Below are positions 38,230 to 46,207 of a DNA stretch of 64,000 bases, in pieces. Both the position numbers and the translations under genes were made by a program. The stretch lies in the NCBI RefSeq assembly GCF_004151235.1, contig NZ_JUIV01000018.1, forward strand, positions 1 through 64,000, written 5' to 3'. The notes beneath the pieces were generated by a model, which saw nothing but the letters and a program-made list of their open reading frames with translations, was not told where the DNA came from and did no database searches. Origin of the DNA: Flavobacterium anhuiense. GTDB taxonomy: Bacteria > Bacteroidota > Bacteroidia > Flavobacteriales > Flavobacteriaceae. Each line of letters opens with the position of its first letter. Within the stretch, counting starts at the first letter, position 1.

Positions 38230-39546
38230 TTAATATCTGTAGTATTCTGGTTTAAATGGACCTTGAACTTCAACACCAATGTAAGCCGCTTGATCTTCCC
38301 GTAAAGTTTCTAATTCAACGCCTAATTTAGCTAAGTGTAAAGCAGCAACTTTTTCATCTAAATGTTTTGGTAACATGTAAACTTCGTTTTTGTAAGCTGC
38401 GCTATTGTTCCATAATTCGATTTGAGCTAAAGTTTGGTTTGTAAATGAGTTACTCATTACAAAACTTGGGTGACCTGTAGCACAACCAAGATTTACTAAA
38501 CGACCTTCAGCCAAGATAATAATGTCTTTTCCAGCGATAGTATATTTGTCAACTTGAGGTTTGATTTCGATTTTAGAAGCACCGTGGTTTTTGTTTAACC
38601 AAGCCATGTCGATTTCGTTATCAAAGTGTCCGATGTTACAAACAACAGTCTTGTCTTTCATTTTCTCGAAATGACTTCCAACCACGATATCTTTATTTCC
38701 TGTAGTTGTAATGATGATATCAGCATTAGCAATTACAGTATCTAATTTTTTCACTTCGTAACCGTCCATTGCAGCTTGTAAAGCACAAATTGGATCGATT
38801 TCAGTAACTGTTACAATAGAACCAGCACCTCTAAAAGAAGCGGCAGTTCCTTTTCCAACGTCACCATATCCGCAAACAATTACTCTTTTTCCAGCCAACA
38901 TTAAGTCAGTTGCACGACGAATAGCATCTACAGCAGATTCTTTACATCCGTATTTGTTATCAAATTTAGATTTAGTAACAGAGTCGTTAATGTTGATAGC
39001 AGGCATTGGTAAAGTTCCAGCTTTTACTCTTTCGTAAAGTCTGTGAACACCAGTTGTAGTTTCTTCAGAAAGACCTTTAATTCCAGGAACCAATTCTGGG
39101 TAACGATCAATAACCATGTTAGTTAAATCTCCACCGTCATCCAAAATCATGTTCAATGGTTTTCTGTCTTCACCAAAGAATAAAGTTTGCTCAATACACC
39201 AGTCAAATTCTTCTTCATTTAAACCTTTCCAAGCGTATACAGAAATTCCAGCAGCAGCAATTGCAGCAGCAGCCTGATCCTGAGTAGAGAAAATGTTACA
39301 AGAAGACCAAGTAACTTCTGCACCAAGAGCAATTAAAGTTTCGATCAAAACAGCAGTTTGAATCGTCATGTGCAAACATCCAGCAATACGAGCACCTTTT
39401 AATGGTTGTTCGTCTTTGTATTCAGCACGAAGTGCCATTAAACCTGGCATTTCAGCTTCAGCTAGTTCAATTTCTTTTCTTCCCCAAGCCGCTAGAGAAA
39501 TGTCTTTTACTTTATAAGCCACATAAGGCGTAGTTGTAGTACTCAT
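38230..39546 (-). CDS. ahcY: adenosylhomocysteinase
   Basis: It converts S-adenosylhomocysteine to adenosine and homocysteine, relieving inhibition of methyltransferases. The 438-residue protein carries the NAD-binding GYGDVGKGTAASFRGAGS, substrate-site residues around NINDSVTKSKFDNKYGC, and the C-terminal PFKPEYYRY. Length and ends match the family exactly. It is monocistronic. Confidence 0.98.
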   Translation of the reverse strand: MSTTTTPYVAYKVKDISLAAWGRKEIELAEAEMPGLMALRAEYKDEQPLKGARIAGCLHMTIQTAVLIETLIALGAEVTWSSCNIFSTQDQAAAAIAAAGISVYAWKGLNEEEFDWCIEQTLFFGEDRKPLNMILDDGGDLTNMVIDRYPELVPGIKGLSEETTTGVHRLYERVKAGTLPMPAININDSVTKSKFDNKYGCKESAVDAIRRATDLMLAGKRVIVCGYGDVGKGTAASFRGAGSIVTVTEIDPICALQAAMDGYEVKKLDTVIANADIIITTTGNKDIVVGSHFEKMKDKTVVCNIGHFDNEIDMAWLNKNHGASKIEIKPQVDKYTIAGKDIIILAEGRLVNLGCATGHPSFVMSNSFTNQTLAQIELWNNSAAYKNEVYMLPKHLDEKVAALHLAKLGVELETLREDQAAYIGVEVQGPFKPEYYRY

Positions 39547-39864
39547 TTATAGTATATTTGTATATTGTAAAATTTTTGCAAATTTACGTAATAGGTTTTT
39601 AATTTTACTAATTTCTGTAAGATTTGTGAAATCTTTAATTTCTTAATCTCTAGAATGTTAATCTAAAAATCGTTTTTAATCGTATAAGTGATGTAAGTTC
39701 ATTTAAAAAAGATTCGGAAACTATTACCTTTGTTGCGAATTGCTTATATTTACTTAATGCATTCTTTAAGCCACCAGCTATATTTTCTTAAATGGCTTAT
39801 ATGGTTTAAAATTTACTGCCAATTAATTTATAATTAATCATTTACAATTTATAATTAAAAAGAA
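39547..39864. promoter_or_regulatory. divergent promoter region of ahcY and the phosphopantetheinyl transferase
   Basis: This 318-base gap has a perfect flavobacterial -7 element for each direction: TAAATTTG on the minus strand (39586 to 39579), 33 bases before the ahcY start, and TACCTTTG on the plus strand (39725-39732). A TTG at standard spacing is not obvious for either. The remainder is AT-rich with no gene or riboswitch that I can see. Confidence 0.5.
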
Positions 39865-40515
39865 ATGCCTTTATTTCAGACCATACAATTCAATGAAAAT
39901 ACTAAAATCCTAATTTGGGAAATAACCGAATCTTTTGAAGAATTGTATAGTCGCGTTACCCTGAAAGAAAAGACACAGCGCAGACTGGACGGAATGAAAT
40001 CACAGATGCATCAGCGTGCTTTTTTAAGTGTTAGAATGCTGATTCAGGAAATGGGATTTACAGATAAAGATTTGCATTATGATGAGTTCGGAAAACCGTA
40101 TTTTGATTGTGATAATCATATCTCAATTACACATTCGTACCATTTTGCAGCGATAATTATAAGCAAAGAAAAGGTTGGAATTGATATGGAATTGCAACGA
40201 GAAAAGATTCAGAGAATTGCAGATAAATTCACCGATTATGAATGTGATTATCTAGAACCGAATTCTACAGAAGAATACATAAAAAAACTTACCGTAATCT
40301 GGGGAGCCAAAGAGGCGATCTTTAAAATAAGAAATGAAAAAGGTATAAGTTTTAAAGATCATATTAATGTAGACAACTTTTCTTTAGATAAAACCCAAAC
40401 GCAGGCAAGTCTTCATTTTGATGATTTAGTTAAAGATTTCGATGTACATTATCAGGAAGTCAAATCTGATAATTTTGATGGAACTTTTACTTTGGTTTAT
40501 GCTTTTGAGAAATAA
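39865..40515 (+). CDS. 4'-phosphopantetheinyl transferase superfamily protein
   Basis: It transfers phosphopantetheine from CoA to carrier proteins. The 216-residue protein has the magnesium/CoA motif KVGIDMELQREKIQRIADKF and the second signature VIWGAKEAIFKIRNEKG, plus HISITHSYHFAAI. Length fits the Sfp-like type rather than the ~120-residue AcpS type. No synthase cluster is adjacent, so the target may be fatty-acid ACP or a remote cluster. Confidence 0.9.
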   Translation: MPLFQTIQFNENTKILIWEITESFEELYSRVTLKEKTQRRLDGMKSQMHQRAFLSVRMLIQEMGFTDKDLHYDEFGKPYFDCDNHISITHSYHFAAIIISKEKVGIDMELQREKIQRIADKFTDYECDYLEPNSTEEYIKKLTVIWGAKEAIFKIRNEKGISFKDHINVDNFSLDKTQTQASLHFDDLVKDFDVHYQEVKSDNFDGTFTLVYAFEK

Positions 40516-40554
40516 AATTTTAATATAAAATTCCAAATTCCAAGATTTATATAT

Positions 40555-40953
40555 TTAAACTTCACTTTCTTTTTGACGGTGCTGAAACATGCTCATGTAT
40601 AAAAAAGTGCTCATTTTTCTAGCGCGTCTTTTTAGTGTTTCTGCATTTTCGCCTTCAAAATGCTCGTCAATGGTTTGGAACCAATGATTTAACCAGATTC
40701 CGAATTCATTAGGTGCGATTTTTTCATCAAAATGAGCGTCAACTTCATTATGAACAGAATGCGGATTTCCTTTGTATTTGCGAACGCCAAATAGATTGGT
40801 TTCCCAAAAATCAGTTAGTTTTTCGAGATGCGCATCCCAATCAGAAATCATTTCATTAAAATAAAAGCCGATTTCTTTATCGGCTCTTATTTTAGCATAG
40901 AATTGATGAACCAAAAAGGAAACATCCGCTCTATTTTCTATTTGTTTTTTCAT
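40555..40953 (-). CDS. group III truncated hemoglobin
   Basis: The 132-residue globin carries FYAKIRADKEIGFYFNE, LTDFWETNLFGVRKYKGNPHSVH with the proximal His region, and IWLNHWFQTIDEHFEG, typical of group III truncated hemoglobins. Such proteins are linked to NO or low-oxygen chemistry. Its start overlaps the stop of the upstream membrane-protein gene (ATGA), and an FNR-like box lies upstream of the pair. Confidence 0.9.
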   Translation of the reverse strand: MKKQIENRADVSFLVHQFYAKIRADKEIGFYFNEMISDWDAHLEKLTDFWETNLFGVRKYKGNPHSVHNEVDAHFDEKIAPNEFGIWLNHWFQTIDEHFEGENAETLKRRARKMSTFLYMSMFQHRQKESEV

Positions 40954-41237
40954 AAGAATAAGCTATTCAAAAGTATAAAGAACAAACTTAAAGTTGCGCT
41001 TAACATAATAAGGTTGAAAACTACTTTATGTTTCATTTGTGCCAAGATAGATGTATTTGCGAAAACACAAGCTAAAACAATGATTCCTAGCTGAATCATT
41101 TGCGGAATAGAAGTTCCGTTGGCTAAAACATACATGGCTGCAGCGCCTCCTAAACAGCTTTGTCCGATTACTGCCATTGCAGCAGAGCCCATATAATTTC
41201 TATTGAAAATGTCGAATGTTGTTTGATATAGTGTCAT
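40950..41237 (-). CDS. small membrane protein co-transcribed with the globin (95 aa)
   Basis: The protein has three hydrophobic helices (SAAMAVIGQSCLGGAAAMYVL, MIQLGIIVLACVFANTSIL, VVFNLIMLSATLSLFFILL) and no motif I recognise. The 4-base overlap with the globin gene shows translational coupling. It may anchor or partner the globin at the membrane, but that is inference only. Confidence 0.75.
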   Translation of the reverse strand: MTLYQTTFDIFNRNYMGSAAMAVIGQSCLGGAAAMYVLANGTSIPQMIQLGIIVLACVFANTSILAQMKHKVVFNLIMLSATLSLFFILLNSLFL

Positions 41238-41286
41238 GATATTCAGTTTTTTATATCAACAAAATTACAGCTACAATAGTACTCCA

Positions 41287-41308
41287 TTTTATGATTAAAA
41301 TCATAAAA
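41287..41308 (-). promoter_or_regulatory. FNR-like operator upstream of the globin operon
   Basis: TTTTATGAT-TAAA-ATCATAAAA is a 9-base dyad with a 4-base centre. Its core TGAT-N4-ATCA matches 8 of the 10 defined bases of the FNR box TTGAT-N4-ATCAA. It lies 50 bases before the start of the 95-aa gene and 11 bases after the stop of a Crp/Fnr gene. The position suits an activator site. Confidence 0.55.
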
Positions 41309-41319
41309 CGAGATTTTTT

Positions 41320-41916
41320 TTATCTGTATACTTTTCGGTTAATAATCTTCAACTCACCTTTTTTTTCCAATGCTTTTATCGTTCTAATAACCGTTTCTAC
41401 ACGTAAACCAGTTAAATCGCCAATTTGTTGTCTGGTAAAATTTATGAGATAACCATTTTTATCTTTTTGAAAATTGAAATAAGCGATTCCGTGATCAATC
41501 AGTTTTAATACGCGATGTTCGGGTTCGTGTGTAGAAATTTCTGCTGCCATAACCGATTTATAATACAATCTCTGCGCTAGATTTTCGATTATTTTGATGC
41601 TCACTTTAGGATTTTCCTCTAAAAGCTTCATGAAGTTTTCTTTAGGAAGAATGAAAATCTCAGTATTTTCTACAGCTATTGCATTTGCTGGATAATTTTG
41701 ATTTAAGAATAATGGAGGTTCGCCAAAAGATTGTCCGTTATAAAAAATGCCTTGTATAAATTCACGTCCATCATCATTATAATTGCTCATTTTTACCTCG
41801 CCAGAAATAATTTGGTAATAGTGCGACGGAAGATTGCCTTCTTCTAAAATAATATCATTTTTATCAAATGATTTTTTTATAACTCCGTACTTTTCTAGTA
41901 ATTCAACTGTAATCAT
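41320..41916 (-). CDS. Crp/Fnr-family transcriptional regulator
   Basis: The 198-residue protein has a cyclic-nucleotide-binding-type beta-roll (DIILEEGNLPSHYYQIISGEVKM, GQSFGEPPLF) and a C-terminal HTH (FTRQQIGDLTGLRVETVIRTIKALEK). The recognition helix keeps the Glu and Arg of FNR (ETVIR versus ETVSR), in agreement with the TGAT-N4-ATCA box downstream. No N-terminal Cys cluster is present, so it is not an iron-sulfur FNR; heme, NO or redox sensing are possible. A TATATTTG -7 element lies at 41957-41950. Confidence 0.88.
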   Translation of the reverse strand: MITVELLEKYGVIKKSFDKNDIILEEGNLPSHYYQIISGEVKMSNYNDDGREFIQGIFYNGQSFGEPPLFLNQNYPANAIAVENTEIFILPKENFMKLLEENPKVSIKIIENLAQRLYYKSVMAAEISTHEPEHRVLKLIDHGIAYFNFQKDKNGYLINFTRQQIGDLTGLRVETVIRTIKALEKKGELKIINRKVYR

Positions 41917-42010
41917 AATGTGTTATTTACGTTATCAAAAGACGTTCAACAAATATAATTCATTCAAAATAGTTCTTCTGCATTAAAAATCTTTTACTTT
42001 TACTCCCCGT

Positions 42011-42739
42011 ATGCAAGAACAAATTCTCACTATTAGACAACAGATTTTAGAAGCTAAAAGCAATGGCCAAAAATTATTGGCAGTGCTTTTGGACCCTGAT
42101 AAAATTGTATTGGAAAATTTAAATCATTTGATTGAGAAAATCAACCAATCGCCTGCAACTCATATTTTTGTTGGAGGTAGTATTGTTCAGAATACTATTT
42201 TAGAAGAATTGATTTCGGAGCTAAAACAAAAAACAACTTTGCCAGTTATTTTATTTCCTGGGGATCCTTCTCAGATTTCACCAAAAGCCGATGGTATTTT
42301 GTTTTTGTCTTTATTGTCAGGCCGAAATCCAGATTATTTGATTGAATACCAAGTTCAGGCAGCCCCAATTCTTAAGAAAACGAATTTAGAAGTTATTTCT
42401 ACAGGTTATATTTTAATAGAAAGCGGTAACGAAACTGCTGTTGCACGTGTAAGTAAAACAAAGCCCTTAAGCCGCGAAAATCTTGATTTGGTTTTGGCGA
42501 CAGCTCAGGCAGGGGAAATGTTAGGGAATCAACTCATTTATTTAGAAGCGGGAAGCGGTGCAAAACAGCCTGTTCCGACAGAAATGATTGAACTTGTTTC
42601 TCAAAATATTCAAATTCCTGTTATTGTTGGAGGAGGAATTGTAGATTTGCACGGAATTCAAAAAGCATATAGTGCTGGTGCAGATTTGGTTGTTATCGGA
42701 ACTGCTTTTGAAAATAACAATCGTTTTTTTGAGTTATAA
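42011..42739 (+). CDS. geranylgeranylglyceryl phosphate synthase-like protein (GGGPS/PcrB family)
   Basis: The 242-residue TIM barrel carries LLAVLLDPDKI at the start, HIFVGGSIVQ, PVILFPGDPSQISPKADGILFLSLLSG, LIYLEAGSGAKQPV, and VIVGGGIVDLHGIQKAYSAGADLVVIGTAFE. These are hallmark phosphate-binding and prenyl-site segments of the GGGPS family. It joins a polyprenyl diphosphate to glycerol-1-phosphate. The Bacteroidota form belongs to group II; the role of the ether lipid there is uncertain. It is the first gene of an operon with pnuC. Confidence 0.88.
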   Translation: MQEQILTIRQQILEAKSNGQKLLAVLLDPDKIVLENLNHLIEKINQSPATHIFVGGSIVQNTILEELISELKQKTTLPVILFPGDPSQISPKADGILFLSLLSGRNPDYLIEYQVQAAPILKKTNLEVISTGYILIESGNETAVARVSKTKPLSRENLDLVLATAQAGEMLGNQLIYLEAGSGAKQPVPTEMIELVSQNIQIPVIVGGGIVDLHGIQKAYSAGADLVVIGTAFENNNRFFEL

Positions 42740-42759
42740 AAGACAAATACCACATTTTC

Positions 42760-43383
42760 ATGATAGATTTTTTTCTAGATAGTTACAAAAATGCACCTTT
42801 ATGGCATATTGCTTTAGAGTTTCTGGTTTTTGTATGTGGCATTTTAAGTGTTTGGTTTGCAAAAAAAGAAAACATTTGGGTGTATCCAACAGGATTAATT
42901 GCGACGGCAATATCAGTATATCTGCTTTATGTGGCAGGCTATATCGGCGATATGATCATAAACGCTTATTTTTCAATAATGAGTATTTACGGCTGGTATG
43001 TTTGGGCAAAAGGAGGAACGGCTGAAGATAACATGCCTATTACCCGTACAAATTTTAATGAAAAAATAATCGGAATCTTACTGTTTATTGTGACTGTTTT
43101 TGTAGTTTTCGGGATTTATAAATATTTCGATTATGCAATACACCCTGACAATTATGTGGATATGATTTCGTCAGGAATATTTTTCGCAGGAATGTGGTAT
43201 ATGGCCAGAAAAAAAATAGAAAACTGGACACTTTGGATTATTGGTGATATTATTGTTGTGCCTCTCTACGCTTATCGCGGTTTAGGGATGCTGTCACTTC
43301 AGTATATAATTTTTACAATTTTGGCTATTTCAGCTTATTTAGAATGGAGAAAGATCTTAGACAGCAAAAAACAACCATCATAA
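42760..43383 (+). CDS. pnuC: PnuC-family nicotinamide riboside transporter
   Basis: The 207-residue protein has about seven membrane helices and the PnuC features: WFAKKENIWVYPTGLIATAISVYLLY, NAYFSIMSIYGWYVWAKGG, FAGMWYMARKKIENWTLWIIGD. It takes up nicotinamide riboside by facilitated diffusion driven by phosphorylation inside. Its 3' end overlaps the next gene, which encodes the expected kinase, by 40 bases. Confidence 0.92.
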   Translation: MIDFFLDSYKNAPLWHIALEFLVFVCGILSVWFAKKENIWVYPTGLIATAISVYLLYVAGYIGDMIINAYFSIMSIYGWYVWAKGGTAEDNMPITRTNFNEKIIGILLFIVTVFVVFGIYKYFDYAIHPDNYVDMISSGIFFAGMWYMARKKIENWTLWIIGDIIVVPLYAYRGLGMLSLQYIIFTILAISAYLEWRKILDSKKQPS

Positions 43384-45458
43384 AAATTGCTTTGTTTGGT
43401 CCTGAAAGTACAGGAAAAACAACCTTAGCAAAACAGCTTGCAGATTACTACGGAACCGAATGGGTTCCCGAGTTTGCACGCGACTATCTGCAAGAAAAAT
43501 GGGAGGAGAATAAGCATATTTGTGTAGACGATGATATGATGCCTATTGCCTACGGTCAGACTGCATTGGAAAACGAAAAATTGGCAAACGCAAATAAATA
43601 CTTGTTTTGTGATACCAATTTAATGGTAACCAAAGTGTTTTCTGAAATGTATTATGGTTTTTGTGATCCGCTTTTAAATGAAGCGGCATTAAAACACGAG
43701 TACGATTTGTTTTTCCTTACCGATATTGATGTTCCTTGGGAAAAAGACGACATTCGTGATACTCCTGAAGGACGCGAAACGGTTTTTTCTGTTTTTAAAC
43801 AGACTCTAATCGATACAAAAAAGCCTTTTATAACCTTATCTGGCGACAAAGAAACACGTTTGGCAAAAGCAACAGCTATTATTGATGAATTGACTATTGC
43901 TAAAGAAAAAGGATTTACGTCATCAGATTTTGTTCAAATTTATGATAGAGGAATTCCTTTTGAAAAAATTCTAAAACAGATGGAAATCCTTGACAATGGA
44001 ATTGCAAAAAGCAATTTAGTTAGTCCAGCCACAACTGCTAATGGAATTTTAAGTTTGTCGGAAAATGAGTTCGAAGAAAAAGCAGTTTTTTTTGATGAAC
44101 AGAAAGAAAACCTAAAAATTAAAAAGTTTGTTCCAGCATCAGGTGCTGCAACTAGGATGTTTAAATTTTTGACAGCTTTTCTTAATGATTTTGATATTCA
44201 AAAAGAGACTATTAATGCTTATATCAATAGAAAGAAAGATAAAGAGCTTGCCATTTTTATTGTTGGAATGGAAAAGTTTCCTTTCTTCAAGGAAATAGAT
44301 CAAAAATTGCGAGAAATTTATCCTGATTTTGAAACATTTGAAAGGGATTACAAGAATTACTATTTTATAAAATTATTATTATCTCCTGATTATTTCGACT
44401 TTGCCAATAAACCAAAAGCGGTATTGCCTTTTCATTGGTACGAAACACACATTGCAACCCCAATTGAAGAGCATTTAAATGAGTGTATACATTATGCTAC
44501 TTCAAATAAGGTGTCTAATTTGCATTTTACTGTATCAGAAATTCACCAAGATTTGTTTTATAAAGGTGTGGATGAGGTTATAGAAAAAATTGAAGAACCT
44601 GCTGGAGTTAAAATTAATATTGGGTATTCGTACCAAAATAAAAGTACAGACTCAATCACTATTGATGAGGAAAACAAATTGGTAAAAGATAAAAATGGCA
44701 ATTTAATTTTCAGACCAGGTGGACATGGTGCTCTGATTGAAAATCTAAATGATCTTGACGCTGATGTAATCTTTATTAAAAATATAGATAATGTCATTCA
44801 GAATCATATTGATAAAATTACATTATACAAAAAAGCGCTAGCGGGCGTTTTAATTGAAATACAGCAAAAAGTTTTTTCTTATTTAAAAGCAATTGACCAA
44901 AATAAGGTTGAAGAAAATCACTTGACGGATATTATTTTATTTTTAAAAGAAGAGCTAAATGTTGAAATGAGTAATGACTTCAGTAAATTTACTTTTGAGA
45001 ATAAAATAAGCAAGCTGAAAGAACTTTTAGATAGGCCAATTCGAGTTTGCGGAATGGTAAAAAATGAAGGCGAACCAGGAGGCGGACCGTTTTGGGTAAT
45101 GGATGATAAAGGGGCTAATTCTCTTCAAATTGTTGAAACTTCTCAAGTGGATTTAGCTAGTAAAAAGCAACAGGCAATTTTAGCAGAAGCAACACATTTT
45201 AATCCCGTAGATTTGGTTTGTGGTATAAAAAACTACAAAAACGAAAAATTCGATTTATTGCAATTTGTAGATCAAAAAGCGGGTTTTATTGTAGAAAAGA
45301 GTGTTGATGGCAAAACGGTGAGAAGCTACGAATTGCCTGGTCTGTGGAACGGTTCAATGGCCAATTGGTTAACCATTTTTGTAGCTGTTCCTTTGATTAC
45401 TTTTAATCCCGTAAAAACGGTAAATGATTTGTTGAAAGCAGCACATCAGCCACAATAA
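43344..45458 (+). CDS. NadR-like ribosylnicotinamide kinase fused to DUF4301
   Basis: Residues 1 to about 190 form a P-loop kinase of NadR type (LFGPESTGKTTLAKQLADYYG, EFARDYLQEKW, CDTNLMVTKVFSEMYYG, DIDVPWEKDDIRDTPEGRE), fitting the coupled PnuC transporter. Residues about 195-704 are a DUF4301 domain (GFTSSDFVQIYDRGIPFEKILKQ, FVPASGAATRMFKFLTAF, FRPGGHGALIENLNDLDADVIFIKNIDN, RVCGMVKNEGEPGGGPFWV). That part resembles sugar-nucleotide-type transferases. No stop or frame break separates the halves in this sequence. DUF4301 has no assigned reaction that I know of. Confidence 0.85.
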   Translation: MEKDLRQQKTTIIKIALFGPESTGKTTLAKQLADYYGTEWVPEFARDYLQEKWEENKHICVDDDMMPIAYGQTALENEKLANANKYLFCDTNLMVTKVFSEMYYGFCDPLLNEAALKHEYDLFFLTDIDVPWEKDDIRDTPEGRETVFSVFKQTLIDTKKPFITLSGDKETRLAKATAIIDELTIAKEKGFTSSDFVQIYDRGIPFEKILKQMEILDNGIAKSNLVSPATTANGILSLSENEFEEKAVFFDEQKENLKIKKFVPASGAATRMFKFLTAFLNDFDIQKETINAYINRKKDKELAIFIVGMEKFPFFKEIDQKLREIYPDFETFERDYKNYYFIKLLLSPDYFDFANKPKAVLPFHWYETHIATPIEEHLNECIHYATSNKVSNLHFTVSEIHQDLFYKGVDEVIEKIEEPAGVKINIGYSYQNKSTDSITIDEENKLVKDKNGNLIFRPGGHGALIENLNDLDADVIFIKNIDNVIQNHIDKITLYKKALAGVLIEIQQKVFSYLKAIDQNKVEENHLTDIILFLKEELNVEMSNDFSKFTFENKISKLKELLDRPIRVCGMVKNEGEPGGGPFWVMDDKGANSLQIVETSQVDLASKKQQAILAEATHFNPVDLVCGIKNYKNEKFDLLQFVDQKAGFIVEKSVDGKTVRSYELPGLWNGSMANWLTIFVAVPLITFNPVKTVNDLLKAAHQPQ

Positions 45459-45459
45459 T

Positions 45460-45864
45460 ATGGATTCAGACAAAATCATAGCAGAATTAAACTTTAAAGC
45501 CGTTCGAAGCAGCGGTTCTGGAGGGCAAAACGTGAATAAAGTTTCGTCTAAAGTAGTTCTGACTTTTGATTTAAATGCTTCTCAAGCTTTGTCTGAAGAC
45601 GAAAAATTATTATTGAAAGAAAATATTTCAGCAAGATTGACTTCTGAAAATATCTTAATTTTAAATTGTGACGAAGACCGAAGTCAGCTTAAAAATAAAG
45701 AAATTGTAACCAAACGATTTCTGGAAATTATCAAAAAAGGACTTTATGTTCCGAAAGTTAGAAAGGCAACTAAAGTCCCAAAAGCTGTAATTAAGAAACG
45801 AATCAAAGACAAAAAGAATGTTTCTGACTTGAAGAAATCAAGGAGAAAACCTAGCTTTGATTAA
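45460..45864 (+). CDS. arfB: ribosome-rescue peptidyl-tRNA hydrolase ArfB
   Basis: It releases peptides from stalled ribosomes lacking a stop codon. The 134-residue protein has the GGQ motif (SSGSGGQNVNKVSSKV) and the basic C-terminal tail (KKRIKDKKNVSDLKKSRRKP) that enters the empty mRNA channel. It starts 1 base after the upstream stop and ends the operon. Confidence 0.95.
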   Translation: MDSDKIIAELNFKAVRSSGSGGQNVNKVSSKVVLTFDLNASQALSEDEKLLLKENISARLTSENILILNCDEDRSQLKNKEIVTKRFLEIIKKGLYVPKVRKATKVPKAVIKKRIKDKKNVSDLKKSRRKPSFD

Positions 45865-45880
45865 ATATCAATTTTTAAAG

Positions 45881-45938
45881 TTCCAAATTCCATTAAACTA
45901 ATTAAAAGTAAGTTTTTGGAATTTGGAATTTCTTTTTT
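45881..45938 (+). terminator. terminator after arfB, built from an AATTCCA-type repeat
   Basis: TTCCAAATTCC (45881-45891) pairs with GGAATTTGGAA (45918-45928), followed by TTTCTTTTTT. Its T tract runs directly into the -33 element of the next promoter. Similar AATTCCA repeats occur at 40530 and 52523. Confidence 0.75.
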
Positions 45939-45968
45939 GGAGTTTTAAATATTTTAACACTAAATTTG
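45937..45968 (+). promoter_or_regulatory. promoter of the thiamine riboswitch/TonB receptor
   Basis: TTG (45937-45939), a 21-base spacer and TAAATTTG (45961-45968) match the Flavobacterium consensus TTG-N17-23-TANNTTTG exactly. Transcription would start near 45974, at the 5' edge of the TPP aptamer. Confidence 0.75.
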
Positions 45969-45973
45969 CACTG

Positions 45974-46052
45974 TCTCAAAGGGGTGCTCCAAATAACGAG
46001 CTGAGATCATACCCAAAGAACCTGAGCGAGTAATGTTGCTAAGGGAAAAAAA
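45974..46052 (+). ncRNA. TPP riboswitch (THI element)
   Basis: The conserved aptamer parts appear in order: GGGGTGC (45981), CTGAGA (46001-46006), ATACCC (46009-46014), GAACCTGA (46018-46025), GTAATG and AAGGGA (46041-46046). It binds thiamine pyrophosphate and should shut down the TonB receptor gene 160 bases downstream. After the aptamer, CCCCCTTTT (46121) could pair with the aptamer's AAAGGGG, and a perfect 8-base hairpin lies at 46130-46149; either may be the expression platform. Confidence 0.93.
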
Positions 46053-46129
46053 CGACATTATCGAGCGTGCACACTTTATTTTGTCGTGAAACACATTTAT
46101 TAATTTAACAAAGAATAATTCCCCCTTTT

Positions 46130-46149
46130 ATTCGTAATTCTTTACGAAT
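46130..46149 (+). promoter_or_regulatory. hairpin in the riboswitch leader
   Basis: ATTCGTAA-TTCT-TTACGAAT is a perfect 8-base stem just after CCCCCTTTT. A T-run follows at 46158-46164 but not directly, so it is not a classical terminator. It is a candidate part of the riboswitch expression platform. Confidence 0.4.
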
Positions 46150-46207
46150 GAAAACTATTTTTTTAGGTACTGAGGTACTAAGTTTCAAAGGTTCTAAGGT
46201 TCGAAAA

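Noticed and set aside
39547..39864. SAM or SAH riboswitch upstream of ahcY
   Set aside because: I looked for conserved aptamer cores and paired stems on both strands and found only AT-rich sequence with promoter-like elements.
46148..46207. In-frame upstream ATG adding 20 residues to the TonB receptor
   Set aside because: The extension lies in a leader hairpin and repeat-like DNA, and would bury the signal peptide that begins at 46208.
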